Positions 57,999 through 64,000 of a DNA stretch of 64,000 bases are shown in pieces. The stretch comes from an uncultured Bacteroidia bacterium (GTDB lineage: Bacteria > Bacteroidota > Bacteroidia > Bacteroidales > Prolixibacteraceae), in NCBI GenBank assembly GCA_903897145.1, contig CAIUAN010000016.1:1-64000 (forward strand), in the 5' to 3' direction. The notes under the pieces were generated by a model. It saw nothing but the letters and a program-made list of their open reading frames with translations, searched no databases and was not told where the DNA came from. Every line of letters begins with the position of its first letter. The stretch's first letter is position 1. A program made the position numbers and the translations under genes.

Positions 57999-59807
57999 AT
58001 GTTGAATGCGATTAAGCAAGAGTATTTAATTCAAATACAAGAAGTTAAAGCGATCAAGGATGGTTTTTTGCAAAAAGCAAAATTTCTGCCAACCCTAAGG
58101 TTGCTTACCTTTTTATTGATCTTTATCTTGTTCTATAGGTATTTGATCGTTAGTAATAAACTTTATTTGCCTGGTTCGGCTTTTGCTATTTTAAGCTTTG
58201 TGCTTCTGACTTGGCGTGATGGGGTGCTTAAGCGGAAGATCGAACGCTGCGAGCGGATCATAAAGTTGTGCGAGAACGAGATTGAAGGGTTGAATGGCGA
58301 CTATTCCTCATTTGATCAAGGTGCTCAGTATATCGATTCAGATCATGAGTATGCTTTTGACTTAGATTTGTTTGGTTCCAACTCACTATATCATGCGATA
58401 TCGAGATGTGTCACTGTTTTTGGCAAGGATCGATTAGCCTATTCACTTACCAATTCTATCGAGTTAAGTGGATCACTTAATCAAAGGCAGGAGGCGATTG
58501 CGGAACTTTCAAAAGACAAACCGTTTATTCAAGAGTCGCAATTGATTTTTTATGATCAAGTAAGTTCGACTAAAGATCGCGGAGAACTCCTAGAATGGCT
58601 GAATTCAGAAAATAACTTTTTAGATAAGAAGCTATTTCATTTGGTACGAATAGCACTGCCAGTTTTTACTATTACCTCCATATTGCTAGCTATTTTCGGT
58701 CTAATTTCTGCTAGTGTTCCATCGGCCATGGTGCTTATCCAGCTTTTCATCGTTTCAGTTTTTGCTCCACATTTGTTAAGTAGCCAGGCAGCAGTCACGT
58801 CAAAGGTGAAGATATTATCCAAATTTGCTCAGTTTTTGGGCTTAATCGAGTCACGTCAGTTTCAATCGACCTATTTGGTGAAGCTAAAACAACAACTGAA
58901 ATTTCAACAACACGAGTCTTCTTCGCAAATTATTAAGCATCTATTTCAGCTCTCTAATCTGTTGGATGCAAACTTGAATTTACTAGTCGCCATACTTTTA
59001 AATGGTCTCTTTATGTTCAACCTACATCTGTTGGTTTCCATCGAGAAATGGAAGTCGAAATATCGGGAGGTGGTTCCCCTCTGGTTTGATACCATCGGTG
59101 AGGTGGATGCACTAATTTCAATCTCTAATTTTGCTGCCAATAATCCGGCTTTTACTTATCCGAAGGCCAGTTATGATACATTTAAATTTGAGGCTTCACA
59201 GCTCGGACATCCCTTGATTCGGCCAGATGAATGTGTTAAGAATGAGGTGTCGTTATCGGGGTGGAGTCAGTATGGCATTGTTACAGGGGCTAATATGTCT
59301 GGTAAGAGTACTTTCTTGCGCACCATTGGCGTTAATTATGTCTTAGCGATGATGGGTTCTCCAGTGTGTGCTAATTCGATGGTTTTTACCCCTATTCAGC
59401 TCTATAGTAGCATCCGAACGAGCGACTCCTTGGCACGCAAAGAGTCGTTTTTCTTTGCTGAATTGAAGCGATTAAAACTTATTATGGATCAGATGCGCGA
59501 TGGTCATCAGATCTTTATCCTTTTGGATGAGATCTTGAAAGGGACCAACTCAACGGATAAACAATCGGGTTCGATGGCTTTGATGCGACAGTTAGTCAAT
59601 TATGAGTCGGTGGGCTTTATTGCTACTCATGATCTCATATTGGGAGAATTAAGTGATGAATTTCCAACTCATATTCGTAATTTTTGTTTCGAGATTGAGA
59701 TCGTCGGTGACCAGATGAAGATCGACTATCGACTTAAAGATGGGATTTGCCAAAATCTTAATGCGTCCTTTCTTATGCGAAAAATGGGTATTGTTATTAG
59801 TTCGTAA
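57999..59807 (+). CDS. MutS-family ATPase with membrane segments
   Basis: The 602-residue protein has membrane spans near 29-48 and 55-70, and more near 213-235 and 240-256. The C-terminal half is the MutS ATPase: Walker A GANMSGKST near 430-438 and Walker B FILLDEILKGTNS near 505-517. It lacks the mismatch-recognition domain I and is shorter than MutS and MutS2. The lever/clamp helices are partly replaced by membrane segments. The function is unknown. It is 39 bases after dcp and 28 bases before the thioesterase. Confidence 0.85.
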   Translation: MLNAIKQEYLIQIQEVKAIKDGFLQKAKFLPTLRLLTFLLIFILFYRYLIVSNKLYLPGSAFAILSFVLLTWRDGVLKRKIERCERIIKLCENEIEGLNGDYSSFDQGAQYIDSDHEYAFDLDLFGSNSLYHAISRCVTVFGKDRLAYSLTNSIELSGSLNQRQEAIAELSKDKPFIQESQLIFYDQVSSTKDRGELLEWLNSENNFLDKKLFHLVRIALPVFTITSILLAIFGLISASVPSAMVLIQLFIVSVFAPHLLSSQAAVTSKVKILSKFAQFLGLIESRQFQSTYLVKLKQQLKFQQHESSSQIIKHLFQLSNLLDANLNLLVAILLNGLFMFNLHLLVSIEKWKSKYREVVPLWFDTIGEVDALISISNFAANNPAFTYPKASYDTFKFEASQLGHPLIRPDECVKNEVSLSGWSQYGIVTGANMSGKSTFLRTIGVNYVLAMMGSPVCANSMVFTPIQLYSSIRTSDSLARKESFFFAELKRLKLIMDQMRDGHQIFILLDEILKGTNSTDKQSGSMALMRQLVNYESVGFIATHDLILGELSDEFPTHIRNFCFEIEIVGDQMKIDYRLKDGICQNLNASFLMRKMGIVISS

Positions 59808-59835
59808 TCGGTATAGTAAAATATAAATTAATTCA

Positions 59836-60582
59836 ATGGAGTCAATTTGGAAGGAGTATTTTGAGGTCAAATCATATAGTGTAGATTTTCAGCAGCAGCT
59901 GAAGCCTTCGGCACTGATGCAGTTTTTTCAGGAGGTGGCGACTAATCATGCCGCTAGTCTCGGCGCTGGTTATGATCCCTTGATGGAGAAGGGGCTTTTT
60001 TGGGCCCTTTCGCGGCTGAAAGTTGAAATCACACGAATGCCCCAGATCGATGAGAAGATTTGCATCGAAACCTGGCCGTGTGGTTATGAAGGGCTGTTTT
60101 TTAGACGTGATTTTATCATTTACGATCAGGAGCAAAACGTCCTTATTCGAGGGATCTCTGCCTGGCTGCTCTTGGCTGTTAATACCCTTCGGCCACAACG
60201 CCCAAATGTGTTAACGATAAATATTCCAACCAATGAAGGTAAACGGGCGCTTGCCGACTTCCCCGATCGGCTTTTGACACAAACCGTTCGAACTGCCTAT
60301 TTTAAAACCGTTGGATACAATGAGATCGACCTGAATTTACATGTGAACAATACCCGCTATGTCGATTGGGCGACTGACTGTTTTCTATTAGACCAGTACC
60401 AGAATTTTAATTTAATTGGATTCGCACTTGAATTTTTAGCGGAAACACATTGGGGTGATGAAATTGAGATGCGCCTTGGCGATGAATCCGTTTGTGTTGA
60501 TATAGAGGCCGTTGATAGAACATCACAGATTGCTCTATTTAAAGCTCAATTAAAATGGGAACCTAAAGTAGCGCAGGAGTAG
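59836..60582 (+). CDS. Acyl-ACP thioesterase (FatA/FatB type)
   Basis: The 248-residue protein is a double hot-dog fold. The first half has YSVDFQQQLKPSALMQFFQE. The active-site segment DLNLHVNNTRYVDW lies near 166-179, with Asn and His of the FatA pattern. It releases fatty acids from acyl carrier protein. The tail end lies 66 bases before the convergent M67 gene, with a large inverted repeat between them. Confidence 0.88.
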   Translation: MESIWKEYFEVKSYSVDFQQQLKPSALMQFFQEVATNHAASLGAGYDPLMEKGLFWALSRLKVEITRMPQIDEKICIETWPCGYEGLFFRRDFIIYDQEQNVLIRGISAWLLLAVNTLRPQRPNVLTINIPTNEGKRALADFPDRLLTQTVRTAYFKTVGYNEIDLNLHVNNTRYVDWATDCFLLDQYQNFNLIGFALEFLAETHWGDEIEMRLGDESVCVDIEAVDRTSQIALFKAQLKWEPKVAQE

Positions 60583-60602
60583 GGTGAAAGATTGAATCGT
60601 TT

Positions 60603-60654
60603 CTTTAAACTAAGTTTAGTACTTCTCAATCTGTAGAGCAAACTCAGTTTAAAG
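60603..60654. terminator. Bidirectional hairpin between convergent operons
   Basis: CTTTAAACTAAGTTT (60603-60617) and AAACTCAGTTTAAAG (60640-60654) pair over 14 of 15 positions with a 22-base loop. It overlaps the last codons of the M67 gene. There is no T-run on the plus side, so termination may be Rho-assisted or it may serve as 3'-end protection. Confidence 0.6.
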
Positions 60655-61047
60655 GGTAATAATGATCTCTTCAGCTTCCACTTCTCCATTCCGGATACGA
60701 AACGATTTAACAGCTGGTATTTCAGCATGAAGCGAAACAATGAGGTAGCTAATATCTGGATCATAAGCCAGTCGGATATCCTCTACGGAAGGTCGAGCAG
60801 GTGATGCTGGATGACTATGGTAATTCGCTAATAAAACTTGGCCTGCATTACGAACTTCTCTCGCAACTTTGAACTGCTCAGCAGGATCGAAGGAAAAGTG
60901 CTCTGGACTGTGATCAATATTGGTCATGATATGCTGAGTGGTGATCACCCGATCGATGCCCGACAGATAGCCGCACACCTCTTCTGGCAAGCCAGATTTA
61001 GCGTGAATGATGAGCTGTTCGATAAGTTGTTCCGAGATATATAGCAT
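60649..61047 (-). CDS. JAMM/MPN+ (M67) metalloprotease of a sulfur-carrier system
   Basis: The 132-residue protein has the complete JAMM zinc signature: Glu22/23 in LPEEVCG, His77 and His79 in NYHSHP, Ser87 and Asp90 in RPSVED. Such small stand-alone forms (Mec+, HcyD) clip C-terminal residues from ThiS/MoaD-like carriers. The carrier in this operon ends GGGSSC, which needs such trimming. It is the last gene of the operon, six bases after tusA. Confidence 0.85.
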   Translation of the reverse strand: MLYISEQLIEQLIIHAKSGLPEEVCGYLSGIDRVITTQHIMTNIDHSPEHFSFDPAEQFKVAREVRNAGQVLLANYHSHPASPARPSVEDIRLAYDPDISYLIVSLHAEIPAVKSFRIRNGEVEAEEIIITL

Positions 61048-61053
61048 AGTCTA

Positions 61054-61278
61054 CTATTTTTCAATGATCACCTTGTGTACCTGTCCTTCAACATGTGAAA
61101 TATCAAGGACTTTAAAGCCTTGCTCTCGAGCACTCTTAGGGACATTTTGAAGTGGCTCACCCTCCATGAGTAAGACCTCCAAAATATCACCCGATTGGAG
61201 TTTCGATAGTTGTATCTTGGTCTTTACGAAAGTCATTGGACAATGCTCTGCGGTAATATCTAATTTGACTGTGGTCAT
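61054..61278 (-). CDS. TusA-family sulfurtransferase
   Basis: The 74-residue protein has the TusA fold with catalytic Cys13 in HCPMTFVKTK. The family CPxP is here CPMT, with Thr in place of the second Pro. It ends with an EKxxx-type strand. It carries persulfide sulfur to a partner. It sits between dsrE and the M67 gene and may hand sulfur to the carrier protein. Confidence 0.85.
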   Translation of the reverse strand: MTTVKLDITAEHCPMTFVKTKIQLSKLQSGDILEVLLMEGEPLQNVPKSAREQGFKVLDISHVEGQVHKVIIEK

Positions 61279-61293
61279 AGCTTCAGCTGAATA

Positions 61294-61806
61294 TTATATG
61301 AATAATGTTCTTCCCCCTTCGGAGATCTCCAGGAATGTCGCGACGCCAAGAACATCCTTCACCTCGTGAATGAAGTCGCTCTTTTGAAGGCCGAGAATAT
61401 GCATGGCCATTTCGCAAGCATACATGTTAACCTCCAACACCTTTGCGGCCTCCACAAGCTCCTCAAGGGTCGCTACGTTTTTCTTTCGCATGAGATAGCG
61501 GAAGATCTTAGGACTTAATCCTAGGAAGTTCAAGCGGCTCACGGGTGCACTTCGCAGTCCGCCCATGAAAAAGCCGAATATCTTCGGCAAGAAACCTTTG
61601 CCTACAAAGGCTCTACCTTGTTTTTGCTTGATCGCATCAAGACCCCAGAAGGTGAAAAATATATGCACTTCATAACCGATCGCGGCAGCACCTGTGGCCA
61701 GGGTAAAGGTGGCGACCAGCTTGTCGAAATCACCACTAAAACTGATGATTGATAGCTTTTTAGGCTCCTTCACAGGAAGGGATGTTAGGATATCTGAAAT
61801 TTCCAT
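61294..61806 (-). CDS. DsrE/DsrF-like sulfur relay protein
   Basis: The 170-residue protein has the alpha/beta DsrE-like (DrsE2) fold: LSIISFSGDFDKLVATF near 19-35, YEVHIFFTFWGL, and a conserved Cys in NMYACEMAMHILG (about 130). The region FMGGLRSAPVSRLN is typical of the larger DsrE-like group. It likely stores or passes persulfide. It lies five bases after the E1-like gene and 15 bases before tusA. Confidence 0.82.
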   Translation of the reverse strand: MEISDILTSLPVKEPKKLSIISFSGDFDKLVATFTLATGAAAIGYEVHIFFTFWGLDAIKQKQGRAFVGKGFLPKIFGFFMGGLRSAPVSRLNFLGLSPKIFRYLMRKKNVATLEELVEAAKVLEVNMYACEMAMHILGLQKSDFIHEVKDVLGVATFLEISEGGRTLFI

Positions 61807-61811
61807 AGCTC

Positions 61812-62618
61812 TTATTTTTGTTTTATTTCACAAGTTGCTTGTTCGTAGTCCACTAATTCTGTCAGTGTCGGATGGGTACCGCAAACCTGGCACGAAGTAT
61901 GCTGTTTTACTTTGATAGTTCTGAATTCCATTGTTTTGGCGTTGAAGGTTAAGAGTCTGTTGGTTAACAGATCACCTACGCCAGTGAGATATTTGAGCGC
62001 CTCGGCCGCCTGAATCGTTCCTAGCATACCGGCAATGGCACCTAATACGCCTGCTTGCGAACAAGTTGGTACCGCATTCGGTGGAGGAGGAGCGTGGAAC
62101 ACACAGCGATAACAGGCCGTGCCTGGCACTACCGTGATCGTTTGTCCATCGAAACGCAAGATACCCCCATGAGAGAAAGGTTTTTTCGCCATCACACAAG
62201 CATCGTTAATCAGAAATTTAACCGGAAAATTATCGGTCCCATCAACGACAAAATCATATTCTTTAATGATCTCCAGCGCATTACTAGCCGTTAAAAGCTG
62301 ATGATAAGTGATCACCTTCACATCTGGATTTAACTGATTGATCTTCTCTTTGGCCGACAAGACCTTTGATTTATGAACGTCTGGTGTAAAATGTATGATC
62401 TGTCGTTGTAGATTTGAAAGATCCACCACGTCGCCATCGATAATTCCTATCGTACCCACGCCAGCTGCTGCTAAATAGAGCGCTACTGGCGCCCCAAGAC
62501 CGCCAGCACCAATGATCAAGACCTTCCCATTGCTGATTTTTTCCTGACCTTCGACACCCACATCTTGCAATAAAATATGGCGGCTATAGCGCTGAATCTG
62601 ATCTTCCGTAAAATCCAT
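61812..62618 (-). CDS. ThiF/HesA/MoeB-family E1-like enzyme
   Basis: The 268-residue protein has the adenylation fold: nucleotide loop GAGGLGAP near 36-43, DGDVVDLSNLQRQI near 62-75 and VVDGTDNF. The zinc cysteines are CYRC and CQVC. It would activate the carrier's C-terminal Gly as acyl-adenylate and help form the thiocarboxylate. In Wolinella the equivalent is HcyF. It is three bases after metY. It lacks a rhodanese domain, so sulfur may come from the DsrE/TusA pair. Confidence 0.9.
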   Translation of the reverse strand: MDFTEDQIQRYSRHILLQDVGVEGQEKISNGKVLIIGAGGLGAPVALYLAAAGVGTIGIIDGDVVDLSNLQRQIIHFTPDVHKSKVLSAKEKINQLNPDVKVITYHQLLTASNALEIIKEYDFVVDGTDNFPVKFLINDACVMAKKPFSHGGILRFDGQTITVVPGTACYRCVFHAPPPPNAVPTCSQAGVLGAIAGMLGTIQAAEALKYLTGVGDLLTNRLLTFNAKTMEFRTIKVKQHTSCQVCGTHPTLTELVDYEQATCEIKQK

Positions 62619-62621
62619 TGG

Positions 62622-63866
62622 TTACTTTAATTTTGTGATTGCTTGTGCGATATCATCTTTTAAATCTTCAAGATCCTCTATGCCTAAGGAGAGTCTTAAC
62701 ATCGTGTCGTAGACCTGAAGACTTTCGCGTTTTTGCTGATCAAAATCGCAATAAATGGTCGAGGCCGGATGCAGGATAAGTGTTTTATTGTCGTAGACAT
62801 TGGTCGCACGACGTATCAACTGAAGATTGTTCATAAAGTCAAAAGCACTCTCCCGCGAATCAAAATCGATAGTCAGCATCGCACCTGGAAAGTTTCCAAA
62901 TTGCTTTGCGCTGATCTGATCATAAGGTGATCCTTTGATACCAGGGTAGTTCACGCATTTGATTTGTGGAATTGTTAACAGATATGTGGCCAAATCACGA
63001 CAGTTGTTAGCCGCTTTTTCGAAGCGCATCTGAAGTGTTTCGAGTCCTAAACTTTGAAGGTAGGCTGCAAATGGAGATAAGCAGGCACCCAGATTTCGGA
63101 ATATCTCTCTTCTTAATTTGTAGTTAAATGCAAAAGGACCATATTTTTTTGATAATGGAGCTAGCTTTTTTGATTTACTCCAGTCGAAGGTGCCATAATC
63201 AATGATTAATCCGCCCACACTGGTTCCACCACCCGAGATACATTTAGTGCTTGAGATAATTTCAAGATCAACACCAAAAGACTTGGCACAAAAGGTGTTG
63301 GGTGGGGTAAGGGTTGAATCGGCAATAAGTGGTATATGGCCGTTGTGAGCGGTCTCGGCAAGTGCTGCTAGATCTGCAACTTCAAGCTGAGGATTGGTTA
63401 TAGTCTCCACAAATATTCCGATGGTCTGACTGTCGATATTCGCTTTTACCTCTTCCATATTGGTGAGATCACAGAACCGAACCTCAATGCCAAAATCGCG
63501 TATGGTTGATTCGAAAAAAATATAGGTGTTCCCAAACAAGTATTTTGAGGCAATTAGGTTGCTGCCAGATGAGGCCAGTAAGAGTATGGTGTTCGACACG
63601 GCTGCCATGCCAGAACTTAAGGCTGTCACATTAAGAGCGCCGGTGATCTCTTTTATTCGTAATTCGAAATTCTCTACTGTTGGATTTGAGATCCTTGAGT
63701 AGGAGTGGACTGGAAGCCTCCCTTGAAAGGCAAGTTCCATCTGTTCAGCTGACTCAAAATCAAATGCAGCGTTACTATAGATAGGTTGTTGCAAAGCGCG
63801 ATTGGCATCTTCTCTGGCAAATGGAGTGTGGATAACCTTTGTCGCGAATCCCTTAGGTTTTAGCAT
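62622..63866 (-). CDS. metY: MetY-type O-acetylhomoserine sulfhydrylase
   Basis: The 414-residue Cys/Met-metabolism PLP enzyme has the lysine in ISSTKCISGGGTSVGG (about 206-221) and the early YSRISNPTVENFE. It closely resembles O-acetylhomoserine sulfhydrylases rather than cystathionine synthases. In known systems, it uses sulfide or a carrier thiocarboxylate to make homocysteine. Its ATG overlaps the stop of the carrier gene, so both are translated together. Cystathionine gamma-synthase is a less likely alternative. Confidence 0.83.
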   Translation of the reverse strand: MLKPKGFATKVIHTPFAREDANRALQQPIYSNAAFDFESAEQMELAFQGRLPVHSYSRISNPTVENFELRIKEITGALNVTALSSGMAAVSNTILLLASSGSNLIASKYLFGNTYIFFESTIRDFGIEVRFCDLTNMEEVKANIDSQTIGIFVETITNPQLEVADLAALAETAHNGHIPLIADSTLTPPNTFCAKSFGVDLEIISSTKCISGGGTSVGGLIIDYGTFDWSKSKKLAPLSKKYGPFAFNYKLRREIFRNLGACLSPFAAYLQSLGLETLQMRFEKAANNCRDLATYLLTIPQIKCVNYPGIKGSPYDQISAKQFGNFPGAMLTIDFDSRESAFDFMNNLQLIRRATNVYDNKTLILHPASTIYCDFDQQKRESLQVYDTMLRLSLGIEDLEDLKDDIAQAITKLK

Positions 63867-64000
63867 GAACTTCCTCCCCCCATAAAGAATAGAAAGTCGA
63901 CTTCGTCGTTTGGTTGAATCAGTGTCGACTCGAAGTTCTCGCGGCTCACAAATTCGCCATTTACTTGGATGGATACCATCTCAGGCTGCTCTACCTTGTT
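63860..64000 (-). CDS. ThiS/MoaD-like sulfur carrier with encoded C-terminal tail (partial)
   Basis: The last 46 codons of a small beta-grasp protein are visible; the start lies beyond the window. Segments QVNGEFVSRENF and LIQPNDEVDFLFFMGGG are typical of ThiS/MoaD. Unlike ThiS, the chain continues past the diglycine as GGGSSC, then TAA. The terminal residues would block adenylation and must be removed, presumably by the M67 protease of the same operon. The stop overlaps metY by seven bases. Confidence 0.82.
   Translation of the reverse strand, partial: NKVEQPEMVSIQVNGEFVSRENFESTLIQPNDEVDFLFFMGGGSSC

Overview
The window comes from a Bacteroidota chromosome, most likely Bacteroidales or a related marine order. 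The evidence is a PorT-type secretion protein, a lipoprotein-type TamA (TamL), DUF4199, DUF3467 and DUF4295 genes, PPi-dependent phosphofructokinase, several TAnnTTTG-like promoter boxes, mostly A-rich rather than Shine-Dalgarno leaders, and the order rpsU-xerC-hpf-tRNA(Tyr,Gly,Thr)-tuf-secE-nusG-rplKAJL-rpoBC. The genus cannot be named from the sequence. TGA is used as a stop, so the code is standard.

Layout. 1-5 kb: tRNA-Thr and SRP RNA, a DUF4199/glycosyltransferase pair, and an active/inactive M16 peptidase pair. 5-9.6 kb: GAPDH, a very small cysteine-rich membrane peptide, and envelope glycan genes (WaaP-like kinase, GT9 transferase, DUF6165), then an SDR enzyme. 9.7-16.5 kb: a PurM/PurL-like protein, menaquinone methyltransferase, porT, a TrmH methyltransferase, tamL and a helix-hairpin-helix protein. 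16.6-31.5 kb: the translation/transcription block ending at a strong terminator after DUF3467. Inside it, where many Bacteroidales carry tRNA-Trp between tuf and secE, there is only a tRNA-like remnant with no anticodon arm. 31.7-36.2 kb: electron-transfer flavoprotein, acyl-CoA dehydrogenase and a cytochrome b561. 36.5-49.8 kb: PPi-PFK, RsmE, a CPBP protease, L28/L33/DUF4295, FtsY, RimO, an aminotransferase, ValS, a YkgJ protein and class I fumarase.

49.8-51.0 kb is a small accessory patch. It holds an apparently complete HigBA-like toxin-antitoxin pair, a decayed second pair (frameshifted antitoxin, truncated RelE-like toxin) and a possible gene tail. 51-60.6 kb carries ArgS, two unknown proteins, a DMT transporter, a secreted unknown, an M3 peptidase lipoprotein, a membrane-anchored MutS-family ATPase and an acyl-ACP thioesterase.

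The most interesting system is the tight minus-strand operon from 64000 down to 60649: a ThiS/MoaD-like sulfur carrier (cut by the window edge), a MetY-like sulfhydrylase, a ThiF/HesA E1-like enzyme, a DsrE-like protein, a TusA-like protein and a JAMM (M67) protease. The carrier ends in GGGSSC rather than a free GG. The protease could therefore trim it before the E1-like enzyme activates it. This resembles protein-thiocarboxylate homocysteine synthesis, with a DsrE/TusA sulfur relay built into the operon.
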